Positions 29,911 through 36,173 of a DNA stretch of 55,989 nucleotides are shown here, piece after piece. The stretch's first letter is position 1; the number at the start of each line of letters is the position of its first letter. Source of the DNA: an uncultured Treponema sp. (lineage in GTDB: Bacteria > Spirochaetota > Spirochaetia > Treponematales > Treponemataceae); contig NZ_CAMHSK010000018.1 in NCBI RefSeq assembly GCF_946187725.1, positions 1 to 55,989 on the forward strand, written 5' to 3'. A model generated the notes under the pieces. The model saw nothing but the letters and a program-made list of their open reading frames with translations, searched no databases and had not been told where the DNA came from. The position numbers and the translations under genes are program-made.

Positions 29911-30449
29911 CAGTAATCAACCTTTGCAAGTTTGTATTTGCCTATGTTCGGCTCTAGGAAACGGTCAGGCTTGAAAGACTGGAATGTCCGGCTTGCCGAA
30001 TCAAGATAGCTCGTGCTCGTGACGGAAACATTACCGCCTGCACTTTCCCAAAGTAAAGACGCAATCTGCAAGGCTGCCGTAACAATCGGAGCGGGAACAG
30101 TGCTGAAACCCGCCGTATAATTGACGGTGTATTTTACGCCGTCAAGGAATTTAGAATCATCGTCGAATGCAATGTAATTTGTGTTTTTTATCACACGGAT
30201 TTGTGAGAGATCCACTGTTTCCCCATCCTGTGTGACTGAGGTAATCTCCGTGACTGGCTTTGCCTCAAGCGGGAAAAAGTGGGAGTTAACACCACGCGTC
30301 GAAGTCTCATAATTCTGTGATTCCGGGCTGTAGCCTAGATAATCCTCAATGATTTTTTCAGCAGAGTCACAATAATTCTGCAAAAGCGATTCATCAGAAG
30401 GAAATTTGTCAGAGAATTTTTTCAAGTCTTCGGGTGTGATATATGCCAT
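29910..30449 (-). CDS. Head-tail connector protein (gp6-like)
   Basis: In this 179-aa protein, ITPEDLKKFSDKFPSDESLL followed by CDSAEKIIEDYLGYSPE and a strand-rich tail (VNYTAGFSTVPAPIVTAAL) is the phage head-tail connector type (gp6-like). It directly follows the small 64-aa gene and overlaps the gp10-like gene. It connects portal to tail. Confidence 0.8.
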   Translation of the reverse strand: MAYITPEDLKKFSDKFPSDESLLQNYCDSAEKIIEDYLGYSPESQNYETSTRGVNSHFFPLEAKPVTEITSVTQDGETVDLSQIRVIKNTNYIAFDDDSKFLDGVKYTVNYTAGFSTVPAPIVTAALQIASLLWESAGGNVSVTSTSYLDSASRTFQSFKPDRFLEPNIGKYKLAKVDY

Positions 30450-30643
30450 TATTTACTCTCTTCTGCGTTGCCGTTTTTGATGAGAAGGTCTGCAAGTTTA
30501 GCATTAAGCTCGTAAACACTTCCCGCAAGGAATGTGCCTTCCGGGCGGCAAATAAGATTTTTAATTTTTACCCTTTTTTTGCCTGGAGTTTCAGAAGAAG
30601 AAACGGCTTCTCCTGTTCCTTTTAAATTCTGTTTAGTTGGCAT
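30449..30643 (-). CDS. Small hypothetical head-region protein
   Basis: I choose the ATG at 30643 with CAGGAG upstream (64 aa; MPTKQNLKGTGEAVSS). The product has a Lys-rich N-terminus and a probable beta-rich RVKIKNLICRPEGTFLAGSV section. It lies between capsid and connector. It could be a head decoration or connector accessory protein; no family recognised. Confidence 0.6.
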   Translation of the reverse strand: MPTKQNLKGTGEAVSSSETPGKKRVKIKNLICRPEGTFLAGSVYELNAKLADLLIKNGNAEESK

Positions 30644-30659
30644 TATATTCTCCTGTATC

Positions 30660-30692
30660 AAGGCAGAGTGTCAGCATGTGGCACTCTGCCTT
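30660..30692. repeat. Strong hairpin after the capsid gene
   Basis: Perfect 11-bp stem AAGGCAGAGTG/CACTCTGCCTT. The T-run (30691-30697) lies on the + side, whereas the late operon reads on the - strand, so it is not a normal terminator for the capsid message. It could be a bidirectional barrier or an mRNA-stabilising hairpin. Confidence 0.6.
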
Positions 30693-30699
30693 TTTTTAG

Positions 30700-31860
30700 T
30701 TACTCACCAGTTCCGACTTTGATTCGTGCGAATGCTTCCGCGAGAACCGGCGCACCGTCAGCGTATGCGATGCCCTTGAAGCCGACCTGATTTTTAAGAG
30801 CGAAAAGCTCATAAAGGTTTTTAACTTCAAGCCCTTCGACATAAGCCCACCAGTAATAGCTGAAATCACCGAGAACAGCAATGTAGCTTCCTGATGTTTT
30901 TACAGAAGGAGCGTAAGCCGATTCGATAACCGGGAGACCGAGCAGACGGTCCGGCTCGCCCTCTGTAAGACCTGGCCGCCAGATATACTGGTCGTCTTTG
31001 TCTTTGAGCAAGAGACAGTCGGTGAGGATTGTCGTTGACATTACCCAGCGGGCACGGCGACGATAAGCAGGTTTCAAGCTCATCTTTGTCTTGATGAGGT
31101 CGTCAGCTGTAAGTGCTGCGCCTGCTGTTGTGACGTCGCGGGTAGTTGGCACACCGTTTGCCGAAGCCGTGAAAACACCGAGCGGCTGGCCTGAGCCTGT
31201 GCCGACTGTAATTCCGTTTTCAAAAGCGGCAATGAGTTTCTCAGTGATTTTCTCACGGACAATTCTCTCAATCGGGAGGGCTGAGACCTTGACGAGTTTG
31301 TCAGAAATCTTGATCAGCTTGACGAGAGTGTTTGGTGAGAGCTCACGCAACGAATATGCGAGGGTTGCATCAGCGGAAATGTCACTTGCAGGGACTTCTG
31401 CGGTCCAGGAAGCATCACTTGCATCTGCTGACTCATACGGTGCTCCGAGAGATTTTGCCTCAGTGAGAGGGAACTTACGGACAAGGCTGTAGAGTGGAGA
31501 TTCATCCTCTACGCTCTTGATGATTTCGGCGACATATTCCTGTGGGGAAAGTGCGCCGCCGCCGGAACCGACCGAAATGTCACGCTTCTCGCCTTTAAGG
31601 TAAGCGCGGAATTCCTTCATCTTTTCGGAGATTTCACCGCGGGTTTCGCCCTCGTCTTTTGGCAGTTCAGTTGAAAAACCGTTGAGCATTGCCTCACGCT
31701 CTTCTGCGGCAATTTCAAGAGAGAGCTTTCGGACTTCTGCCTCTTTGTCGGCAAAAATCTTTGACTCTTCATCAGAAAAAGCGCGGTTTTCTTTTTGTGC
31801 AAGCTCGTGCATTGCACGGAGCTCAGCTACAAGTTTTGCACGCTGTTCTTTTTTGTTCAT
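30700..31860 (-). CDS. Major capsid protein, HK97 fold
   Basis: The 386-aa protein has an N-terminal about 90-residue charged coiled-coil delta domain (LRAMHELAQKENRAFSDEE to LSLEIAAEEREA), probably removed by the protease encoded next to it. The HK97-fold region follows (GSGGGALSPQEYVAEIIKSV, with typical VSTTILTDCLLLKDKDDQYI and FGDF-like strands). It is downstream of the portal and protease genes, as in HK97. Confidence 0.93.
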   Translation of the reverse strand: MNKKEQRAKLVAELRAMHELAQKENRAFSDEESKIFADKEAEVRKLSLEIAAEEREAMLNGFSTELPKDEGETRGEISEKMKEFRAYLKGEKRDISVGSGGGALSPQEYVAEIIKSVEDESPLYSLVRKFPLTEAKSLGAPYESADASDASWTAEVPASDISADATLAYSLRELSPNTLVKLIKISDKLVKVSALPIERIVREKITEKLIAAFENGITVGTGSGQPLGVFTASANGVPTTRDVTTAGAALTADDLIKTKMSLKPAYRRRARWVMSTTILTDCLLLKDKDDQYIWRPGLTEGEPDRLLGLPVIESAYAPSVKTSGSYIAVLGDFSYYWWAYVEGLEVKNLYELFALKNQVGFKGIAYADGAPVLAEAFARIKVGTGE

Positions 31861-31871
31861 TTTTCAATCCT

Positions 31872-32555
31872 TCAGTTAGATTCAAATTCAAGCAGCGCAA
31901 GCTCACGCTCACGCTCATCCGATTCAAGTTTACGGCGTTTTTCGGTTTCCTCAGCTTTAAGTCGCTCCGCTTCAAGCCCTGCGATAACTCCCTCGCACCA
32001 GCTTCGGGCTGAGATTTCCGTGCCGTCGTTTGCAGGTGACGAAACGGCAGAAACATCGTAAACCTTCTCAAAATCCGTGATTGTACGGATATAGATTCTT
32101 TTTCCTGTTGCTTCGTCTTTGATTGATTCCATCCGCTCCCCGCGCACGACAAAACCGAAGCTCATTTTTGTCGTGTAGCCGCCTTTGATTTCCTCAAAAA
32201 GCGAACGTCCTTCACCAGTGCCGCCAAGGTTGGCTTTGATGAAAAGGCCGTGCCCGTCTGGCCTTACTTCGAGAGTCTTGTTTGAGATTCGGGCATAAAC
32301 CCGCCCGACATGGTTGTACTGGAAAATGACGTCAGAAAGATCGCACTTGTCAAAAGCCCTTGAATCAATCTGCTCTTTGAAAATATAAGAATCTTCTTCC
32401 CAGAGGATATAAGGCTCGTTGAATGTTGCCGCATATCCTTCGACGATTCTTTCCTCACTGTCAGGCGTCCCCATTTCACGACACTCAAGTTTCATTGAGC
32501 GATACTGCCGCCCCTGAAGAAGTTTCTTTGAGATTTTTTCAAGTTCTTCATCCAT
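31872..32555 (-). CDS. Prohead maturation protease (HK97 U35 family)
   Basis: The 227-aa serine protease cleaves capsid delta domains and itself. IVEGYAATFNEPYI, then the catalytic His stretch FQYNHVGRVYARI, then the Ser stretch VYDVSAVSSPANDG identify it. The C-terminal 50 residues are a charged coil (EETEKRRKLESDERERELAL). It lies between portal and capsid genes. TGACTGTA lies 19 nt before the ATG at 32555, which also has a TAGGAG site. Confidence 0.93.
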   Translation of the reverse strand: MDEELEKISKKLLQGRQYRSMKLECREMGTPDSEERIVEGYAATFNEPYILWEEDSYIFKEQIDSRAFDKCDLSDVIFQYNHVGRVYARISNKTLEVRPDGHGLFIKANLGGTGEGRSLFEEIKGGYTTKMSFGFVVRGERMESIKDEATGKRIYIRTITDFEKVYDVSAVSSPANDGTEISARSWCEGVIAGLEAERLKAEETEKRRKLESDERERELALLEFESN

Positions 32556-32628
32556 TTTTCTTTTCTCCTAAGAATACAGTCATTTTTATTTTTTCAGCCC
32601 AATAAAATATTATGATTTTTCTTCCATA

Positions 32629-33936
32629 TTATTCTTCTTGTTTAGGATTAGAAAAATCATTGTTTTCATCGGGATTTCCTTCTTTTGGCTCCTGATTGTC
32701 GGGATTGTCTGAATCTGAGCTCGTGCCGTTTCCGTCAATCGGTGCCATGTTGACCTGCATATAATGCTTTTCTGCGAAAGGCTCATCAACCCTCGGCAAA
32801 TTCTCCATCGCATAAATCTGGTTGAGCGTGTAAATGCCGTTTGTAAGGCCCTTGATGTAATTGTTGAAGCGGGTGTTTGCATCAGCACGAAGAATTGTGT
32901 TCGGATCAAATTCTGCATAGCAGTCATCCTGCATCCAGGAAGGGATAAGCTGAGAAAAATACTGATTCAGAAGGACAAGCCAAGGCGTAAGGGTGTGCTG
33001 CAGGAAGAAAGTATTGAACTGCTCCATGTTCGTGAACTTCGCGGAGTCTTTGCCCAGCATGAACAGAGGAACCCTGTAGATTTTTGCGATTTCCTTCTCA
33101 GAAAAAGCCCTTAACTCCACAAGCTGGCTGTCAGTATTCCCCCCCAGCTGGAGCGGTTGTGCCGTAAGGCCTTTATTTAAAATAACCGGCTTGTTTGCGT
33201 TTTCCTTGCCGCCGTAGCTTTTTAAGAACCGTTCTGCAAGCTCATCACTGTTTTCCTTGGTCCAGTTCGTCACTTCTTTGGGTACGGTAAGGATCATTTT
33301 TGAATGTATTCCGCCGTCAAAGTAGGTCGCCGTGTATTCGTCAAGCTCCAGCCCTGTCTTTGCTGAATGTGTGGCATATTCAATCGGCGAAAATCCTTTA
33401 AGCCTGTTGTAACGGATGGCCGGAATGTGAAGGATTGTGTCACGGTTGTATTTATATGTGCCGGTGCTTGTGTGGTAAAGGTAATAGATTTCTCCTTCCG
33501 GTGTTTTTTTGATGTCAACGCTTGAAGGGTCAAGCGTATAAAGTGCAGTTGGATTATAGTTTCTGTCACGCTCAACGAAGATAAAAGCGTTTCCTTTCAA
33601 GAGAAGGTGAAGGAGTATTTTCTTTTTGAAAATAAAAGGCGTGTCGTCTGGATTCGGGCGGCGGGTCAAAAGACGGTAAAGCGACAAATCAAGGGCACGC
33701 TCCCGGCTGCCGTTTACATTCCTGTAGACATTAAAGGACAGTGAGGCGACTGCATCAGAAATGATGTAAACACAGCTCGCAAGCGTTGTGTTTGCGAGCA
33801 TTTCCCCGACTGTCATGTAAGGCGAAAAATAGAAAATATCTCCGCCGTCATAATGAGACAGCGGGATTGAATCTGTATCATTTTTAACCGTCGTATTTGA
33901 CGGAGTTTTGCGGATTTCAAAGCCAAATAGTTTCAT
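32629..33936 (-). CDS. Portal protein (HK97 family)
   Basis: The 435-aa dodecameric portal is the entry channel for DNA and docking site for TerL. Pattern: GEMLANTTLASCVYIISDAV, then LLLKGNAFIFVERDR, then GFSPIEYATHSAKTGLELDE, with a helical C-terminal crown. The C-terminal 30 residues are Asn/Asp/Gln-rich. The start at 33936 has TGACTGTA exactly 5 nt upstream. It heads the head-morphogenesis block. Confidence 0.94.
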   Translation of the reverse strand: MKLFGFEIRKTPSNTTVKNDTDSIPLSHYDGGDIFYFSPYMTVGEMLANTTLASCVYIISDAVASLSFNVYRNVNGSRERALDLSLYRLLTRRPNPDDTPFIFKKKILLHLLLKGNAFIFVERDRNYNPTALYTLDPSSVDIKKTPEGEIYYLYHTSTGTYKYNRDTILHIPAIRYNRLKGFSPIEYATHSAKTGLELDEYTATYFDGGIHSKMILTVPKEVTNWTKENSDELAERFLKSYGGKENANKPVILNKGLTAQPLQLGGNTDSQLVELRAFSEKEIAKIYRVPLFMLGKDSAKFTNMEQFNTFFLQHTLTPWLVLLNQYFSQLIPSWMQDDCYAEFDPNTILRADANTRFNNYIKGLTNGIYTLNQIYAMENLPRVDEPFAEKHYMQVNMAPIDGNGTSSDSDNPDNQEPKEGNPDENNDFSNPKQEE

Positions 33937-33951
33937 ACTTTTACAGTCATT

Positions 33952-34365
33952 TTATTTACAAAGCGTGATAATTCTTGCACTTGCAGGTTTTCCAATCTTC
34001 ACGCAGACGGAATCAGCGATTGAGTTGAAGACAATCTTTCCGTCTTCCACTACAACCCAGTGCCCGTGCTCTTTTTCCTTTTCATCGAAATAAACATACC
34101 TCACGGGCGTGGGTTCTTTAATCCTGCTGATGTCCTTGATTTCTTTTTTTTCGACATGCCACTTTTTCCCCGTGAAGAAGTGGAGCAAAGCCGAAGCATT
34201 AAGGACGGTGCACTCTTCATCGAGCAGTCCTTTATCCATTGCCGTTGAAATGTGCTTGATCATCTCCCCCTCAGATTCCGGGATAATTCCCATGCAATAG
34301 AGATAGCACATAGCAAGGCAGCCATATTTTCCAATCATCAAGGCCCGTGTTTGTGGCTTTTTCAT
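33952..34365 (-). CDS. Papain-like cysteine-protease-like protein (DUF261-like)
   Basis: The 137-aa protein carries KYGCLAMCYLY (C16) near the start and EHGHWVVVEDGKIVFNS (H102, then N/D) near the end. The Cys/His order and GHWVVV motif resemble C39-type and DUF261-type papain-fold proteins known in spirochaete plasmids and phages. It could be a peptidoglycan amidase (endolysin) or a maturation protease. It lies between the membrane protein and portal genes, outside the + strand lysis cassette. Homology is inferred by eye. Confidence 0.6.
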   Translation of the reverse strand: MKKPQTRALMIGKYGCLAMCYLYCMGIIPESEGEMIKHISTAMDKGLLDEECTVLNASALLHFFTGKKWHVEKKEIKDISRIKEPTPVRYVYFDEKEKEHGHWVVVEDGKIVFNSIADSVCVKIGKPASARIITLCK

Positions 34366-34377
34366 TTTTTCACCTCT

Positions 34378-34863
34378 CTATTTATAGATTTGTCGGATTC
34401 TGACTAACCCCTCAATTATTTCCCTGGTCCAGTTGTTCATTCGCTGTTTAAATTCTTTCGTCTGGAATTCAGGCTTTACATGCAGGCTATATACCAAGGC
34501 ACATATTTTTTCCTGCTTTATTTCGATATATGCGGAATTCAGATTTAAATGATTAAACGTCACCCAATCCACAACTTCATCGTAAACTCTCTCAAGAATG
34601 AATTTCGTGAAATACCCATTGTATTGATTTGTTGCAGGCGTGATTTTCGATTCCAGCGACATTATATAAATATGCGCCCACTCCACTTGCTGCCTTATGA
34701 TGTTCCTTTCTTTTTCTCCATTGCCGATTCTCAGGCGGCTTGAACTGAAAGAAAAAAAGCCATTTCTTACTTCATGAATGAAAATGACAATGACTACAAA
34801 AACAAAGCAAAGCACGAGCCACGAGTTTTTGTCAGTCAAGATTTTTCCGATTGCTTCCCACAT
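34378..34863 (-). CDS. Membrane protein of unknown function
   Basis: The 161-aa protein has one strong N-terminal transmembrane span (WLVLCFVFVVIVIFIHEV) and then a cytoplasmic or periplasmic helical domain (RQQVEWAHIYIMSLESKIT). It lies just before the cysteine-protease-like gene. A holin or superinfection-immunity role is possible but unsupported. TGACTGTA lies exactly 5 nt before the ATG at 34863. Confidence 0.6.
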   Translation of the reverse strand: MWEAIGKILTDKNSWLVLCFVFVVIVIFIHEVRNGFFSFSSSRLRIGNGEKERNIIRQQVEWAHIYIMSLESKITPATNQYNGYFTKFILERVYDEVVDWVTFNHLNLNSAYIEIKQEKICALVYSLHVKPEFQTKEFKQRMNNWTREIIEGLVRIRQIYK

Positions 34864-34879
34864 GCTTTTACAGTCATTT

Positions 34880-35257
34880 TTATTTGTAGTCTGTGATTCT
34901 TATGATGCACGATGGATCATCTTTTTTGTAAAGGTTTTCAACTGTAATTTTTCGACAAAAATGCCATGTGTCGTCTTCGATGATGTTTGAATCTATGAGC
35001 GTATCGAGAATAGAACTTGTGGCATTATCACCGTCTCTGCGCCTGAAATCTCCATGAGTGAGGGTAATTTCTATATGAAGTTCCTGATTCAGCGGTTTTT
35101 CTAATTTTTGCGATTTTCTTTGAAAAATAAGCGAAAAAAGGGCCATTTCGTGCCATTTCTGATAGTTTTTTGAGGGAATTGTCTTTTTATTTGGCAGCGT
35201 TTGGCGGTTGTTTTTTTTCGCCGGAACCTCGCCCCGCAATGTGAAAATATAATTCAT
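34880..35257 (-). CDS. rusA: RusA-type Holliday junction resolvase
   Basis: This 125-aa protein is an endonuclease that resolves four-way junctions in phage DNA. The family signature is clear: GEVPAKKNNRQ near the start, then FRRRDGDNATSSILDTLIDS followed by IIEDDTW, matching the RusA D-x-D-N...DALxxAGVIxDD core. Length is typical. It is the first gene of the leftward late arm. The start at 35257 has TGACTGTA 5 nt upstream, part of a symmetric pair with the divergent lysis cassette. Confidence 0.9.
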   Translation of the reverse strand: MNYIFTLRGEVPAKKNNRQTLPNKKTIPSKNYQKWHEMALFSLIFQRKSQKLEKPLNQELHIEITLTHGDFRRRDGDNATSSILDTLIDSNIIEDDTWHFCRKITVENLYKKDDPSCIIRITDYK

Positions 35258-35262
35258 ATACT

Positions 35263-35288
35263 TACAGTCAGCTTTAAAAATGACTGTA
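35263..35288. promoter_or_regulatory. Divergent pair of TGACTGTA elements (9-bp inverted repeat)
   Basis: TTACAGTCA (35262-35270) and TGACTGTAA (35281-35289) form a perfect inverted repeat with a 10-bp centre. Each copy lies exactly 5 nt before the ATG of a divergent gene (rusA at 35257 and the holin-like gene at 35294). The symmetric layout suggests a control element for both transcripts; no -10/-35 promoter is obvious between them. Confidence 0.65.
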
Positions 35289-35293
35289 AAGGC

Positions 35294-35503
35294 ATGTTGA
35301 AAAAAAGATTGCTGCTAAAACTTACCAGCGTAAAAAATCAGCTTACTTATTGGAGCTGCTTTTTAATTTCCTATATCGTCATAAAAAACAAAGTCGATTT
35401 CTACGGAATTGCGCTTGCCTTGTGCGGTGTCATTCTCAGCTACTTTGCCGTCTCTGAGGTGCAGAAGCATCTGGAAGCAAAAAAAGGAGATAAAAGTGAA
35501 TGA
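35294..35503 (+). CDS. Holin-like small membrane protein
   Basis: The 69-aa protein starts at the ATG at 35294, preceded by TGACTGTA and AAGG. It has two hydrophobic spans (LTYWSCFLISYIVI and FYGIALALCGVILSYFAV) and a charged C-terminus (HLEAKKGDKSE), the size and layout of class II holins. It overlaps the spanin-like gene (ATGA). Transcribed rightward, opposite to the rest of the late genes and next to attR. Confidence 0.65.
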   Translation: MLKKRLLLKLTSVKNQLTYWSCFLISYIVIKNKVDFYGIALALCGVILSYFAVSEVQKHLEAKKGDKSE

Positions 35504-35750
35504 AAAAATCAAATCATTTTTTGAAAAGGTCGGCTTGTGTCTGTCTGCTCTTTTTCTTTTCGTGCTCGGCCTGCTTGTCAGAAACTGTTTTCAAAATAAA
35601 GGAAAGCGAGTTGAACCGGATTCAGCAGGAAACGGGAAACTTGACGAAAATCGTGAGCGAGCAGAACAGTCAGCTCTTACAATTACAGAAATTATCCAGC
35701 GAGTTAAGGAACGAGGCGGAGAGCGAGAGGAAGAAAGCCCAGCTTTATAA
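35496..35750 (+). CDS. Possible embedded membrane protein in a second frame
   Basis: A GTG at 35496 with AGGAG upstream opens an 84-codon frame that overlaps the spanin-like gene almost entirely. The product has an N-terminal TM span (GLCLSALFLFVLGLLV) and a very charged tail (ENRERAEQSALTITEIIQRV). Overlapping-frame pairs are known for Rz/Rz1 spanins, so it may be real, but it may also be only an open shadow of the neighbour. Low confidence. Confidence 0.3.
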   Translation: MNEKIKSFFEKVGLCLSALFLFVLGLLVRNCFQNKGKRVEPDSAGNGKLDENRERAEQSALTITEIIQRVKERGGEREEESPAL

Positions 35751-35820
35751 AGACATTGCAATCGGGGCTTGCGCTTCTTCAATAATCCTCGGCGGAGCCT
35801 TATTTTTGTCTCATAAATAA
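35500..35820 (+). CDS. Spanin-like protein (u-spanin type)
   Basis: The 106-aa protein starts with a lipoprotein-like signal (CLLFFFSCSAC; C22 or C25 as the lipid site), followed by an Asn/Gln/Glu-rich helical section (about residues 34-80) and a C-terminal transmembrane span (about 87-103, ASSIILGGALFLS). An outer-membrane lipid anchor plus inner-membrane C-terminal anchor is the u-spanin design that fuses the two membranes at lysis. The ATG overlaps the holin-like stop. It fits a diderm spirochaete host. Confidence 0.65.
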   Translation: MKKSNHFLKRSACVCLLFFFSCSACLSETVFKIKESELNRIQQETGNLTKIVSEQNSQLLQLQKLSSELRNEAESERKKAQLYKDIAIGACASSIILGGALFLSHK

Positions 35821-35845
35821 AAGTGTCACATAAAAGTGTCACATA
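35820..35845 (+). repeat. Tandem 13-bp repeat, candidate integrase arm-type sites (right)
   Basis: Two perfect adjacent copies of AAAGTGTCACATA (35820-35832, 35833-35845), about 150 bp inside attR. A third partial copy, GCGTCACATATA, lies near 35864. The left-end pair differs by one base and carries the complementary core. Likely integrase arm sites in attP. Confidence 0.6.
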
Positions 35846-35994
35846 AAACGCATATTTTATATAGCGTCACATATAGCGGAATAACGCTAAAATCACAAGC
35901 AAAAATAAAAAGTCTCTTGCAATTCTTTATATTTCAATGATATACTAATGCTAAACAGTGTTGTATAATACTATATAAGTGACTAGCTAAAAGA

Positions 35995-36036
35995 TTCGCA
36001 ATCAAAGGGTGGACGGTTCGAGTCCGTTCGTCTCCA
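35995..36036 (+). other. attR (chromosomal tRNA-Ala 3' end)
   Basis: A 42-bp copy of the tRNA-Ala(CGC) 3' end matches attL with two changes (36013 A for C and 36027 T for G). Upstream sequence is phage and not tRNA-like, so this is a fragment, not a gene. The two differences form a pair in the T-stem (C-G in attL, A-U here). Confidence 0.9.
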
Positions 36037-36037
36037 C

Positions 36038-36064
36038 AAATCCCGTTCAGTCAGAGCGGGATTT
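36038..36064 (+). terminator. Original tRNA-Ala terminator
   Basis: 8-bp stem AAATCCCG/CGGGATTT with an 11-nt loop, followed by a T-rich stretch. It lies immediately after attR, so before prophage insertion it would have ended the tRNA-Ala transcript. Confidence 0.7.
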
Positions 36065-36100
36065 TGTTTTTTAAATGTATTTCACTGAATAGGCATAAAA

Positions 36101-36129
36101 AAAGCACTTCCCGCATGGAGAAGTGCTTT
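36101..36129 (-). terminator. Terminator of ppdK
   Basis: Perfect 10-bp stem AAAGCACTTC/GAAGTGCTTT followed on the - strand by a run of U residues (complement of 36097-36103). It lies 45 nt after the ppdK stop. Confidence 0.85.
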
Positions 36130-36173
36130 TCATTTTTAATTGCTTAACGGGTTTCTAGAAACCACATGGCAAT

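Larger units (their letters stand above)
14..36036. mobile_element. HK97-like temperate siphovirus prophage, complete, carrying a DGR
   Basis: A 36-kb prophage is bounded by a duplicated tRNA-Ala 3' end (14-55 and 35995-36036). It contains integrase, immunity region, recombination and replication genes, TerS and TerL, portal, U35-type protease, HK97-type capsid, connectors, tail tube, tape measure, tail tip, lysis genes and a diversity-generating retroelement. Every structural class needed for a siphovirus is present and open, so it appears intact. One early gene (15773-15977) looks frameshifted. Packaging genes lie on the early arm, far from portal and capsid; circularisation at att brings the TerL/DGR end next to the lysis/RusA/portal end. 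Confidence 0.95.

Noticed and set aside
35995-36036. A second complete tRNA gene at attR
   Set aside because: Only the anticodon-loop-to-3'-end part is present; upstream sequence cannot form acceptor or D arms.
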